Positions 1 through 8,161 of a stretch of DNA of 64,000 nucleotides are shown here, piece after piece; position 1 is the first letter of the stretch; each line of letters opens with the position of its first letter. The position numbers and the translations under genes were made by a program. The stretch is from AC-32 sp049644305 (GTDB lineage Bacteria; Actinomycetota; Thermoleophilia; Gaiellales; Gaiellaceae): NCBI GenBank assembly GCA_049644305.1, contig JBARRQ010000023.1:43014-107013 (forward strand), read 5' to 3'. The notes below the pieces were generated by a model, which was not told the origin of the DNA, did not search any database, and worked only from the letters and a program-made list of their open reading frames with translations.

Positions 1-2360
1 CGAGCCTCTACCACCTGCTGAAACTGGTCCAAGCGGACACGAAGAGTGGAGCTCCGACCGCCTTCTACCTCTTCAACGCCAAGAAGGAGCTCAAGGCCGG
101 CCCCGAGGACGCGCGCGCGAAGCTGCTCAGCGCACCCGGGCTGCAGGGGAAGGCGCCCAAGGGCTGGACGGTGCTCGCGGTCCCGACGCACATGACCGTG
201 GTCAGCTGCGACGCCACCACCAACGGCTGCACCGGCGTACGGCAGAGCCAGGCCACGGCGAAAACCTTCTACTACCTCTTCAAGTACTTCCCGGACCGAC
301 CGTCGAACCCGATTCCCGAAGCCACCGGCCGCGATCTCAACCTCGGAGCGATCAGGGCGGACATCGGCACCCAGCCGGGCCAGGGCAACGCAATCGTCCA
401 GCTCGGCTTCAAGAGCGAGGGGAACAAGAAGTTTCAGCGGATCACACAGGCGGAGGCGATTCGCGGGCAAGGCCTCGCCGACGCGGCCGGCCAGGGCGGC
501 TCGAACGACGTCAACACGATCAACCAGTACGCGCAGCACTTCGCGATCGTGCTGGACGGCCAGCTCAAGTCGACGCCGTACATCAACTACAAGGACAACC
601 CGAACGGGATCGATCCGAGCATCGGCGGCGCCGAGATCTCGAACATAACCTCGATCGGCGAGGCGAAGAACCTCGCCCTCGTGCTGCAGACGGGCGCGCT
701 GCCGGTCAACTTCGTGCAGATCGAGCGCACCGACGTCTCGGCCACGCTCGGCAAGGACTCGCTGAAGCAGGCCAAGACGGCCGCCCTGATCGGGCTTCTG
801 CTCGTCGCGGTATTCCTGCTCGTCGTCTACCGCTTCCTCGGGCTGGTGGCCGTGATCGGGCTCGGCATCTACGCGGCGTTCCTGTACGCGGCGATCCTGA
901 TCTTGCACGTCACGATGACGCTGCCCGGCTTCGCGGGCCTGATCCTGACGATTGGGGTGGCCGCCGACGCGAACGTCGTTGTGTTCGAGCGCATCAAGGA
1001 AGAGGTGCGGTCCGGGAAGTCCGTGCGCGCGGCGATCGCGGCCGGCTACGCAAAGGGCTTCCACACGATCATCGACGCGAACGTCGTCACGGTGATCACG
1101 GCGTTGGTCCTGTTCGCCGTAGCCACCGCAGGCGTCAAGGGGTTCGCGCTGATGCTGATGATTGGAACGGTGATCTCGCTGGTCACCGCGGTCGCGGCCA
1201 CCCGCGCGATGCTCGGGCTCCTGGCCGGCTTCCGCTGGTTCGACAACCCGCGCCTGATGGGCGCGCAGGGCCAGCAGACGGCCAAGTGGCTCCAGATCGA
1301 CTTCATGAAGCGCCGGTATCTCTGGTTTGCGATCTCCGGCGCGATCGTCTTGATCGGCGTCGGCTCGCTTGCGGCGAAGGGCCTCAACCTCGGGATCGAC
1401 TTCAAGGGCGGCACCCAGGTGACGTTCAAGACGACCCAGCCCGTCTCGCTCTCGACCGTCCGCAGCGAGGCGACGAAGTTCGCCAAGGATCCCGTCATCC
1501 AGGGTCGCGGCAAGGTCTCCGGCAGCGACGGCTACAAGGACTTCCAGCTCCGGATGCGGTCACTCTCGCAGGCGCAGACGAGCAAGCTGTCGAACGACAT
1601 CCAGTCGCGTTTCGGTCAAGGACAGCCGATCTCGTTCACCATCCAGACGGTCTCGTCGAGCTTCGGCCGGCAGATCGCCCGCGCCGCAATCACGGCGATC
1701 CTCTTCTCGCTGCTCCTGATCGTGCTCTACATCGCGATCCGCTTCGACTTCAAGTTCGCCGTGCCGGTGATCATCGCCTTGCTCCACGACATCGCGATCA
1801 CGGTCGGGGTCTACTCGCTGACGGGGAAGGAGGTCTCGAACGCGACAGTCGCCGCGGTGCTCACGGTGCTCGGCTACTCGATCTACGACACGATCATCAT
1901 CTTCGACCGGATCAGGGAGAACGTCCCGCTGATGCGGCGGGCGCCGTTCGCGACGATCGCCAACGTCTCGCTGTGGGAGACGATCCGCCGCTCGCTGGCG
2001 ACGACCTTCATCACGCTGCTGCCGATCGCCTCGCTGCTCGCGTTCGGCGGCACGACCCTGAAGGACTTCGCGTTCGCGCTGCTGATCGGGATCACGTCCG
2101 GCGCGTACTCGTCGATCTTCATCGCGGCGCCGCTCCTGACGATCTGGAAGGAGCGCGAGCCCGAGTTCGCGCGACGGCGCGAGACGACGCCCTCGGAGAC
2201 AGACGGAAAGGCGACGCTCGAGGCGGCGGAGGAGGCGGCCGCTGCGCAGCCCGCGCCGGAGCTCTCGCCGGTCGCGGCAGTGGAGCGGGCGAGCGCACAG
2301 GCGAAGCGTGAACGACGGCGTCAGCGCCGCCGGGCAAGACCTCATGGCCGAGCGCGCTGA
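1..2360 (+). CDS. secDF: Protein translocase SecDF fusion, 5' truncated
   Basis: Membrane subunit pair of the Sec translocon that uses the proton gradient to help pull proteins across the membrane. The frame is open from base 3, so the true start lies left of the window; 785 codons are visible. The SecD half has a periplasmic head, then membrane helices with the ADANVVVFERIKEE motif (about 964-1005). The SecF half begins near 1290 with FKGGT (about 1402-1416) and carries YDTIIIFDRIREN (about 1885-1923). Many bacteria encode SecD and SecF separately; here they are one polypeptide. The last about 60 residues are a charged Ala/Glu then Arg-rich cytoplasmic tail. It overlaps the next gene by 17 bases. 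Confidence 0.95.
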   Translation, partial: SLYHLLKLVQADTKSGAPTAFYLFNAKKELKAGPEDARAKLLSAPGLQGKAPKGWTVLAVPTHMTVVSCDATTNGCTGVRQSQATAKTFYYLFKYFPDRPSNPIPEATGRDLNLGAIRADIGTQPGQGNAIVQLGFKSEGNKKFQRITQAEAIRGQGLADAAGQGGSNDVNTINQYAQHFAIVLDGQLKSTPYINYKDNPNGIDPSIGGAEISNITSIGEAKNLALVLQTGALPVNFVQIERTDVSATLGKDSLKQAKTAALIGLLLVAVFLLVVYRFLGLVAVIGLGIYAAFLYAAILILHVTMTLPGFAGLILTIGVAADANVVVFERIKEEVRSGKSVRAAIAAGYAKGFHTIIDANVVTVITALVLFAVATAGVKGFALMLMIGTVISLVTAVAATRAMLGLLAGFRWFDNPRLMGAQGQQTAKWLQIDFMKRRYLWFAISGAIVLIGVGSLAAKGLNLGIDFKGGTQVTFKTTQPVSLSTVRSEATKFAKDPVIQGRGKVSGSDGYKDFQLRMRSLSQAQTSKLSNDIQSRFGQGQPISFTIQTVSSSFGRQIARAAITAILFSLLLIVLYIAIRFDFKFAVPVIIALLHDIAITVGVYSLTGKEVSNATVAAVLTVLGYSIYDTIIIFDRIRENVPLMRRAPFATIANVSLWETIRRSLATTFITLLPIASLLAFGGTTLKDFAFALLIGITSGAYSSIFIAAPLLTIWKEREPEFARRRETTPSETDGKATLEAAEEAAAAQPAPELSPVAAVERASAQAKRERRRQRRRARPHGRAR

Positions 2361-2688
2361 CTCGGTCCGGGAGGTGGCCGAGAAGCTCCTCCTGGCGGCT
2401 GTCGGCGCGGTCGCGCTGACCGCCGAGCGGGCCGACACCCTGGTCGAAGAGCTCACGGCCCGCGGCGGGCTAGGCCGTGAGGAGGCGCGATCGCTGGTCG
2501 AGGAGCTGGTAGGGCGATGGCGCAACGAGACTGTGCGCCTGAGCGAGCGCACCGGCAGCGGCCTCAACGGCCTCTTCGGCGAGCTCGGGCTCGTCACGCG
2601 CGGGGAGCTGGAGGAGCTGGAGCTTCGCGTCGCGCAGCTCGAGCACCGGTTGCGGCTGGTGGAGAAAGACGCGCTGCCGGCCGGCTAG
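2344..2688 (+). CDS. Phasin-like / PHA synthesis regulator-type helical protein
   Basis: Short acidic helical protein of about 114 residues. It has an alanine-rich amphipathic first helix, a middle LVEEL(T/V)xRG repeat (VEELTARGGLGREEA then VEELVGRW), and a C-terminal coiled coil (ELEELELRVAQLEHRLRLVEK). This arrangement resembles the small actinobacterial proteins annotated as polyhydroxyalkanoate synthesis regulators or phasins. No PHA synthase lies in the window, so a granule role is unproven. ATG at 2344 was chosen; an in-frame GTG at 2308 would overlap secDF by 53 bases instead of 17. Neither start has a clear ribosome binding site. Confidence 0.7.
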   Translation: MAERADSVREVAEKLLLAAVGAVALTAERADTLVEELTARGGLGREEARSLVEELVGRWRNETVRLSERTGSGLNGLFGELGLVTRGELEELELRVAQLEHRLRLVEKDALPAG

Positions 2689-2696
2689 CGCGCAGC

Positions 2697-3449
2697 GTGC
2701 AGCCGCTAACGAAGCTCGGAATTCCGAAGCTGTGGGGCGAGGACCCCGAACGCATCTGGCCCTTCGCGCGCTTGCTCACCACGCCCGTCACGCTCCTGCT
2801 GGCCCCGTCCGCGGGGTACGGCCTCGACCGCGTGCCGCTCGAAGGCGGCGGAGTGGTCGCGGCCAACCACTTCTCGGGGATCGACCATCCGCTGATCGGT
2901 TCGTTCTGTCCGCGGCCGATCTACTTCCTCGCCAAGGTGGAGTTGATGGAGATGCCCGTCGTGGGCGAGCTCCTGAGCTGGATCGGCACCTTCCCGGTCC
3001 GGCGGGGCGAAGCCGACCGGGACGCGCTTCGTCGCGCTCGCGGGCTCGTCGCCGAGGGAAGGCTCGTCGGCGTCCACATCGAGGGCACACGGCAGCGCTT
3101 CGGGTATCCCGGACAGGTCCACACAGGAGGCTTGATGATCGCGATGCAGGAAGGTGCGCCCGTGATCCCCTGCAGTGTCGACACGTTCCGCTGGTCGCCG
3201 GCGAATCGGCGCCGCTGCGCCGTCGTCTGGGGCGATCCAATCGACCTGAGCGAGCTACCGCGCAACCGGAGCGGCTACGACCGCGCCGCAGAGATCGTGC
3301 ACGGCGAGATCGTGAGGCTCTGGCGCCAGGCGGCGGAGGCGGCCGCGGCGGGCCTACCGTCCGAGCTGCCGGACGGCACGAAGCGGTACGGGCCGATTCT
3401 CCGCCAGTGGAGCCCCGACAGGGCCGAGCCGTCACGCGTGTCACACTGA
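2697..3449 (+). CDS. 1-acyl-sn-glycerol-3-phosphate acyltransferase family (PlsC-like)
   Basis: Predicted lysophosphatidate acyltransferase of phospholipid synthesis, acting at the inner face of the membrane. The catalytic HX4D block is NHFSGIDHPL (about residues 54-63) and the phosphate-binding block is EGTR (about 129-132), in the order and spacing of the family. A hydrophobic stretch near the N-terminus (LLTTPVTLLLAPSAG) may be a membrane insertion. The GTG start at 2697 lies 8 bases after the preceding stop; the reading frame is open further upstream, but that part lies over the phasin-like gene. Substrate specificity cannot be read from the sequence. Confidence 0.88.
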   Translation: MQPLTKLGIPKLWGEDPERIWPFARLLTTPVTLLLAPSAGYGLDRVPLEGGGVVAANHFSGIDHPLIGSFCPRPIYFLAKVELMEMPVVGELLSWIGTFPVRRGEADRDALRRARGLVAEGRLVGVHIEGTRQRFGYPGQVHTGGLMIAMQEGAPVIPCSVDTFRWSPANRRRCAVVWGDPIDLSELPRNRSGYDRAAEIVHGEIVRLWRQAAEAAAAGLPSELPDGTKRYGPILRQWSPDRAEPSRVSH

Positions 3450-3453
3450 TTCC

Positions 3454-5118
3454 GTGGCGAGCACGGCGACGCGGAACCTCGGACGGATCTCTGAGATCGC
3501 GCAGGTCGCGGTCAAGCACGGCTTCGGGTACTTCTTCGAGCGGCACCGCCTGACCGACCTCCTGCCGGGCCGCACGCGCGTGGTTCTCGACGGCGCGCCC
3601 TCGGAGAGGGGTCAGCACCTGCGCGAGATGCTGGACGAGCTGGGGCCGACCTTCGTCAAGTTCGGGCAGCTTCTCTCGACCCGCCCCGACATCGTCCCGC
3701 CCGACATCCTCGTCGAGCTCCAGGCGCTCCAGGACGACGTCCGCCCATTCCCGTACGAGGACGTCGAGCGCGTGATCCGGGAGGACCTGGAGCTCTCAGT
3801 GGAGCAGCTCTTCACGGAATTCGACCCGGTTCCGGTCGCCGCTGCTTCGATCGGACAGGTGCATCAGGCGACGCTCCCGAACGGCCACCGGGTGGCCGTC
3901 AAGGTTCAGCGCCCGAACGCGCCTCGCCAGGTCGAGGCCGATCTGGCGCTCCTCTACCAGGCGGCGCGCATCGCCAAAGAACGGGTCCGGGCGCTCGACT
4001 TCATCGACCCACGCCAGCTCGTCGACGAGTTTGCCCGCTCGATCCGCCAGGAGATGGACTACCGGCTCGAGGGGCGGAACGCGGAGGCCTTTCACCACCA
4101 CTTCGCCGGCCACCCGCACGTGCACATCCCGCGCGTCTACTGGAGCTACACGCGGACGCGGGTGCTGACTCTCGAGCTGCTCGAGGGCATCCAACTGGCC
4201 GACCTGCCGCAGGACGCCTGGACGATGGAGGAGCGGCGCCGGCTGGCGTACCTGATGACGGAGGCCTGGATGACGATGATCTTCCGGCACGGGTTCTTCC
4301 ACGGCGACCCGCATCCCGCGAACATCTTCGTGCTCGACGACGGGAACGCGGTCGGCCTGGTCGACTTCGGGCAGGTCGGGAAGCTCACCGACGACGACAT
4401 GTCGAAGTTGACGCGGCTCTTCATCGACGCCGCGAACGAGCAGGTCGACCAGCTGCCGCGCCGACTCTCGGAGCTCGGCGTTCGCTATCCGAGGGAACGC
4501 GAGGAGCAGTTCCGGGTCGAGCTACGCGAGATGTACTACCGCTACTACGGCGCCAGCCTCGCCGAGATCGACCCGCTGCAGGTCATCCGGGAGGCGTTCC
4601 AGCTCATCTACCGTCTCAACCTGCGCCTGCCGACTCGATTCGTTCTCCTCGACAAGGCGATCGCGACGCTCGGCTCGGTCGGCATCGACCTCTATCCGGA
4701 CTTCAACGTCTTCGAGGTCGCAAAGCCGTACGCGCGCGGGCTGATGATGGAGCGCTACAAGCCGCGGCGCGTACTCGCGCGTGCGCGGACAGAGGGGATC
4801 GAGCTCGCGCGAATCGCCCGAGACATGCCGATCCAGATGCACGACTTTCTCGAGGAGATCCGCGACGGCCAGATCGAGGTCGGCTTCGTGCACAAGGGCC
4901 TCGACGAGTTCATGCGCAAGCTGAACGTCGCCTTCAACCGGCTGGTGATCGCGATGGTCGTGGCGGGCGGCCTGATCGGCTCGAGCCTGATCGGGATCTT
5001 CGCGAAGACCGGGCCGCACGTCCTCGGCATCCACGTGATCTCGGCGCTCGGCTTCGCGCTCGCCGGCGTGCTCGGCGTCTGGCTGCTCTGGGGCGTCGTA
5101 CGCTCAGGCCGTCTCTAG
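3454..5118 (+). CDS. ABC1/UbiB/AarF-family atypical kinase
   Basis: Atypical protein-kinase-like ATPase of 554 residues with the UbiB signatures: the KxGQ motif in FVKFGQLLSTRPD, the A-rich loop AAASIGQVHQA, the VAVKVQRP lysine, HGDPHPANIF (catalytic loop) and VDFGQVGKL (metal-binding DFG equivalent). Two C-terminal membrane helices (about residues 493-550) match the family layout. UbiB proteins support ubiquinone synthesis in proteobacteria; in a menaquinone-type actinobacterium the role is more likely isoprenoid-lipid handling, which is inference. GTG start at 3454, 4 bases after plsC, so probably the same operon. A CGTCTC/GAGACG inverted repeat (5110-5132) straddles the stop and could help end transcription. 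Confidence 0.9.
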   Translation: MASTATRNLGRISEIAQVAVKHGFGYFFERHRLTDLLPGRTRVVLDGAPSERGQHLREMLDELGPTFVKFGQLLSTRPDIVPPDILVELQALQDDVRPFPYEDVERVIREDLELSVEQLFTEFDPVPVAAASIGQVHQATLPNGHRVAVKVQRPNAPRQVEADLALLYQAARIAKERVRALDFIDPRQLVDEFARSIRQEMDYRLEGRNAEAFHHHFAGHPHVHIPRVYWSYTRTRVLTLELLEGIQLADLPQDAWTMEERRRLAYLMTEAWMTMIFRHGFFHGDPHPANIFVLDDGNAVGLVDFGQVGKLTDDDMSKLTRLFIDAANEQVDQLPRRLSELGVRYPREREEQFRVELREMYYRYYGASLAEIDPLQVIREAFQLIYRLNLRLPTRFVLLDKAIATLGSVGIDLYPDFNVFEVAKPYARGLMMERYKPRRVLARARTEGIELARIARDMPIQMHDFLEEIRDGQIEVGFVHKGLDEFMRKLNVAFNRLVIAMVVAGGLIGSSLIGIFAKTGPHVLGIHVISALGFALAGVLGVWLLWGVVRSGRL

Positions 5119-5207
5119 CGTTAACGGAGACGTAACCCGGCCGTAATCTTCGGGCGCTATACCGGGAGACGGAGCAGGCATTCCACCGTCCAAAGGGAGG
5201 GATCGGA

Positions 5208-5543
5208 ATGCGGAGACTCGTTCTTCCGCTGCTAGGGGTGGCGGCGTCGGCGGTTGTCGGCGTCTCGATGGCCACCGCAGGGACGCAGAAGATGCGTGCG
5301 TGCAGCACACCGGACAAAGCAGGGAACTGGGAGGTCGTGATCGGCCACGCGGCGACGTCCAAAGCCGCGAAGACCATCGTCACGAAGGCTTCTGGCAAAG
5401 GCCTGACCGCAACCGCCGAGCGCGACGGGTGCGCGAAGCGCTGGGAGGTCGTGGTCACGGCCTCGAGCAAGACCGCAGCCAGCGCGACGATGAAGACGGC
5501 CAAGAAGGACGGCTTCAAGAGCGTCACGACCGAAAAGAGCTGA
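5208..5543 (+). CDS. Small secreted protein with SPOR-like repeat
   Basis: 111-residue protein with a clear signal peptide (MRRL, hydrophobic LVLPLLGVAASAVVGVSMA, cleavage near ATA/GT). The mature part is one short unit repeated: WEVVIGHAATSKAAKTIV then WEVVVTASSKTAASATMK, each followed by a K-G-(L/F) turn. The pattern resembles the SPOR fold that binds denuded peptidoglycan, but assignment is tentative. Two cysteines could form a disulfide. It has one of the strongest ribosome binding sites in the window (AAAGGGAGGG, 5193-5202) and is followed by a strong hairpin, so it is probably a monocistronic, highly translated gene. Confidence 0.75.
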   Translation: MRRLVLPLLGVAASAVVGVSMATAGTQKMRACSTPDKAGNWEVVIGHAATSKAAKTIVTKASGKGLTATAERDGCAKRWEVVVTASSKTAASATMKTAKKDGFKSVTTEKS

Positions 5544-5554
5544 AGCGTGCCTCC

Positions 5555-5580
5555 GACGGGGCGCCTGGCGGCGCCCCGTC
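5555..5580 (+). terminator. Hairpin terminator after the small secreted protein
   Basis: Perfect 10-bp stem GACGGGGCGC / GCGCCCCGTC around a 6-base loop, 11 bases after the stop codon. There is no U tract, so it may act as an RNA-stabilising hairpin or a weak terminator. Confidence 0.6.
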
Positions 5581-5653
5581 GACCAGGACGGCTGTCGAAC
5601 GTTTGGCGCACTTTCGCGTAAAAGGACATCTGGCCGGATCGCGAGCGCGCGGC

Positions 5654-5659
5654 TAGCTT
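5654..5659 (+). promoter_or_regulatory. -10 element TAGCTT, leaderless start of response regulator
   Basis: TAGCTT lies 7 bases before ATG 5667 but only 1 base before GTG 5661, which favours the ATG. No Shine-Dalgarno sequence is present. Confidence 0.55.
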
Positions 5660-5666
5660 CGTGCGT

Positions 5667-6383
5667 ATGACGCAGGCGCTGCTTCTCGCCGAGGCCGAGC
5701 CGGCAACGCGGGAGTTTCTCGAGCGCCACCTCGTCGGCGACGGCTTCGAGGTGCTGGGCGCGGGCGCCGAGGTCGAAGCGCTCGAGCTGGCCGAGCGGGC
5801 GCGCCCGGATCTCGTGCTCGTCGGCGGGCTCGAGGATGCGTCCGGCTCCGAGGTCTGCCGACGCCTGCGTGAAGGAGAACCGGGCCGCTCCTGGGACCGG
5901 GACGTGCCGGTGATCGTCCTGGGGGAGGCGCGGGCGGACGCAGTCGACCGCGTGCACGCGTTCGAGCGCGGCTGCGACGATTTCGTCCCGCGTCCGTTCC
6001 ACTACGAGGAGCTCGTCGCGCGGATCCATGCGGTGCTGCGCCGCTCGCAGCCGGCGGCCCGCGAGCGGCTCGCCGCCGGCCCCATCGCTGTGGACCGGGC
6101 GACGCGCCGGATCACCGTCCACGGGCGTCCGGTCTCGCTGGCAGCGAAGGAGTACGAGCTGCTGGTCAAGCTCGCCGGCCAGCCGAGGCGGGTGTTCACG
6201 AAGGAGGAGCTTCTCCGCGAGGTCTGGGGCTTCGTCGCCCTCGGCCGGACCCGGACGCTCGACTCGCACGCGTCACGCCTCCGCCGCAAGCTCGCGCTCG
6301 CAGGCGCCGAGAGCTGTGTCCTGAACGTGTGGGGGGTCGGCTACCGGCTGCTCGGCGACGAGGAGGCCGCCCGCACTGCCTAG
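5667..6383 (+). CDS. Atypical OmpR-type response regulator lacking the phospho-acceptor
   Basis: Two-domain regulator: receiver (residues about 1-118) and winged-helix DNA-binding domain (about 135-235) with the family signature LDSHASRLRRKL and the C-terminal VWGVGYRL hairpin. The receiver keeps the fold pattern but not the chemistry. The acidic pair at the end of strand 1 reads AEAEP instead of VDDDP, the phosphorylated Asp of strand 3 is replaced (PDLVLVGG instead of PDLVLLDL), and the conserved Lys is Arg (PRPF). It is therefore expected to work without phosphorylation. No histidine kinase lies nearby. ATG 5667 is preferred over GTG 5661 because of the -10 spacing. Confidence 0.85.
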   Translation: MTQALLLAEAEPATREFLERHLVGDGFEVLGAGAEVEALELAERARPDLVLVGGLEDASGSEVCRRLREGEPGRSWDRDVPVIVLGEARADAVDRVHAFERGCDDFVPRPFHYEELVARIHAVLRRSQPAARERLAAGPIAVDRATRRITVHGRPVSLAAKEYELLVKLAGQPRRVFTKEELLREVWGFVALGRTRTLDSHASRLRRKLALAGAESCVLNVWGVGYRLLGDEEAARTA

Positions 6384-6393
6384 CGTCAGCCGT

Positions 6394-6399
6394 TACGCT
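6394..6399 (+). promoter_or_regulatory. -10 element TACGCT for leaderless 6406 gene
   Basis: TACGCT ends 6 bases before the GTG at 6406. No ribosome binding site is visible, so transcript and coding sequence probably start together. Confidence 0.5.
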
Positions 6400-6405
6400 C
6401 GGGTA

Positions 6406-6624
6406 GTGGAGGATGCTGTCCGTCTGACGGTGGTTCCGGGTGAGCCTGAAGCCGAGGCGCTCTGCGGGCTCCTCCGCAGCGAGGGGATCGAATGCGGCCA
6501 CCGCCAGACTCCCGAGCCGGACTCGCCGTTCGAGGGGATCGCCACTGACGGGGAGCGCGAGATCCTCGTTCACGAGGCCGACCTCCAGCGTGCGCGTGAG
6601 GTGATCGGAGTCACCGAGCCCTGA
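6406..6624 (+). CDS. DUF2007-type small protein
   Basis: 72-residue protein whose pattern (VVPGEPEAEALCGLLRSEGI at the start, ILVHEADLQRAREVI at the end) matches the DUF2007 family, often called putative signal-transducing proteins. Such proteins have a ferredoxin-like fold and no known reaction. The core reads as strand, helix covering residues around EALCGLLRSEG, then a final strand and helix. The GTG start is supported by a -10 hexamer 6 bases upstream and by the absence of other in-frame starts. Gene context gives no function. Confidence 0.7.
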   Translation: MEDAVRLTVVPGEPEAEALCGLLRSEGIECGHRQTPEPDSPFEGIATDGEREILVHEADLQRAREVIGVTEP

Positions 6625-6644
6625 GTAACGTCCTCCGCGGCGCG

Positions 6645-6650
6645 TAGCCT
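6645..6650 (+). promoter_or_regulatory. -10 element TAGCCT for leaderless DUF1003 gene
   Basis: TAGCCT ends 7 bases before ATG 6658, with no Shine-Dalgarno sequence between. Confidence 0.5.
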
Positions 6651-6657
6651 CGGACGC

Positions 6658-7134
6658 ATGGCCGGACGGCCGGACGAGCACCACGGCACCTTTGGCCAAG
6701 ACACGTTCGGCCGCGCTGCCGAGCACGCGGCGCGGTTCTTCGGGACGCCTCAGTACATCATCGGCCAGACGGTGGGCGTCATCGTGTGGATCGCGCTCAA
6801 CGCGATCGCGATCGGTGCCCACTGGGATCCGTATCCGTTCATCCTTCTCAACCTCGCCTTCTCGACGCAGGCTGCCTACGCCGCACCCCTGATCCTGCTG
6901 GCGCAGACCCGCCAGGCGGAGCGCGACAAGGTCGCCAACGACCGAGAGGAGGAGCATCACGAGCGAATGGAGAAAAGCGCGGCAAAGCGGGTGGCGTTGA
7001 TCAAGGCCGAGACGGACAAGCTCGTCGAGCTCCTGAGCTCGAACACGGAGCTCACGCGGCAGGACAAGGAGCTGACCGAGCAGGTGGCAACCCTCACGCG
7101 TGAGATCCACGCTCGCCTCACGCGTGAGGGCTGA
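6658..7134 (+). CDS. DUF1003 family membrane protein
   Basis: 158-residue protein with two membrane helices (about residues 35-55 and 60-82) joined by a short WDPYPFILLN loop. This is the hallmark of DUF1003, whose usual form reads G(S/T)xxFI..Q..V...W...N, then W D P Y P F I L L N L. The long charged C-terminal part (about residues 88-156) is a cytoplasmic coiled coil. The repeated LTRE near the end is encoded by two copies of the palindrome CTCACGCGTGAG. Function unknown; some DUF1003 members are linked to magnesium or cation homeostasis, which cannot be tested here. It converges on the minus-strand gene that ends 6 bases later. Confidence 0.8.
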   Translation: MAGRPDEHHGTFGQDTFGRAAEHAARFFGTPQYIIGQTVGVIVWIALNAIAIGAHWDPYPFILLNLAFSTQAAYAAPLILLAQTRQAERDKVANDREEEHHERMEKSAAKRVALIKAETDKLVELLSSNTELTRQDKELTEQVATLTREIHARLTREG

Positions 7135-7140
7135 CTCTCG

Positions 7141-7545
7141 TTACTTGAGGAGGTTGAGCACCGCCTGCAGGACCGAGACGGCCGGCGGGACCGGGGTCTT
7201 CGCTCGCACGATCGACCACGCCTGACACGTGGTGAGGTCGTCCACCGCCGTCTGCGGCCCGAACAGCGCTGCGTGGCCGGCACCGGTTACGTATGAGTCC
7301 ACCGTCATCCACGTGCCCTGCAGGGCGTCGGCGATCGTCGCCACGGCACAGCCGGTGTAGACGTACGCGCCGAGGGCCAACGTGTGGTCTTGCTTCTCCT
7401 TGGTCTGAAGCGTTTTCACCTGCTTCTTCAGGACCGTGACCTCTGCCTGCAGCGATTTCAGCGTCGGCCCGGACGCCGCCCCAGCAGGAGCCGCGACGAC
7501 GAGCACGGTGACGAGCGCCAGCGCGATTGCAGATACCCGCCTCAT
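7141..7545 (-). CDS. Secreted protein with N-terminal coiled coil
   Basis: 134 residues with a signal peptide (MRRVSAIALALVTVLVVAAPAGA). This is followed by a short coiled coil (LKSLQAEVTVLKKQVKTLQTKEKQ) and then a globular Cys-containing part with no family I recognise. The coiled coil could oligomerise the protein at the cell surface. AAGGAGGAAAT directly before the ATG (7546-7557 on the minus strand) is a near-perfect ribosome binding site, unlike most starts in this window. Function unknown. Confidence 0.75.
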   Translation of the reverse strand: MRRVSAIALALVTVLVVAAPAGAASGPTLKSLQAEVTVLKKQVKTLQTKEKQDHTLALGAYVYTGCAVATIADALQGTWMTVDSYVTGAGHAALFGPQTAVDDLTTCQAWSIVRAKTPVPPAVSVLQAVLNLLK

Positions 7546-7597
7546 GATTTCCTCCTTGTGAGCGTCGAAGGTTCCGGCGTTCTAGCACGGACCGGAG

Positions 7598-8161
7598 TCA
7601 GGAAGAAAGGGCCCCTTCGAGCTCGAGGAGGGCGCGCTTGCGATCGAGGCCGCCGCCGTAGCCGACGAGCGCTCCGGTCGAGCCCACTACGCGGTGGCAC
7701 GGGAGCACGATGGGCACCGGGTTGCGGTTCATCACCGTGCCCACGGCGCGGGCGGCGCGAGGCCGGCCCGCCCTGGCGGCGAGCGCGCCGTAGGTCGTCA
7801 GCTCGCCGTAGGGGACACGCGCGAGCTCCTGTAGGACAGCGCGGCCGAACTCGCGTGCGAGATGAAGGTCGATCTCGAGGTCGAAGCGGCGCCGCTCGCC
7901 GGCGAAGTACTCGTCGAGTTGTCTCCGCGCCTCGTCCGTCGGCCGTGGTGACCGCAGCACGCGCGCTCCAAATGCTCGCGCCAGGCCTTCGACCTCGCGC
8001 TCGGGTTCCGGGTCGTACGAGATCTCGCAAAGGCCGCGATCGGTGACCGCGACGAGCAGCTGCCCGACCGGCGTGTCGACGAGGTCGTAGGCGACGTCGA
8101 GCAGCCCTTCGTCGGCGGCGGCATCTCGGAAGCGGGCATCGAGCTTGGCGGAAACGGTCAT
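7598..8161 (-). CDS. ogt: Methylated-DNA-protein cysteine S-methyltransferase
   Basis: Suicide repair protein that moves the alkyl group from O6-alkylguanine to its own cysteine. The active-site motif PCHRV is present in IVLPCHRVVGSTG, preceded by the helix-turn-helix block VPYGELTTYGALAA and the asparagine hinge VGTVMNRNP, and followed by GYGGGLDRKRALLELE. The N-terminal about 80 residues form the usual accessory domain. There is no Ada-type zinc or AraC domain. The ATG overlaps the stop of the upstream sigma-factor gene by ATGA, so the two are translationally coupled, suggesting that the sigma factor and the repair enzyme are expressed together. Confidence 0.93.
   Translation of the reverse strand: MTVSAKLDARFRDAAADEGLLDVAYDLVDTPVGQLLVAVTDRGLCEISYDPEPEREVEGLARAFGARVLRSPRPTDEARRQLDEYFAGERRRFDLEIDLHLAREFGRAVLQELARVPYGELTTYGALAARAGRPRAARAVGTVMNRNPVPIVLPCHRVVGSTGALVGYGGGLDRKRALLELEGALSS

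Noticed and set aside
7093..7128. Paired CTCACGCGTGAG palindromes as an operator or terminator
   Set aside because: They fall inside the DUF1003 gene and are explained by the repeated LTRE residues; a regulatory role is possible but unsupported.
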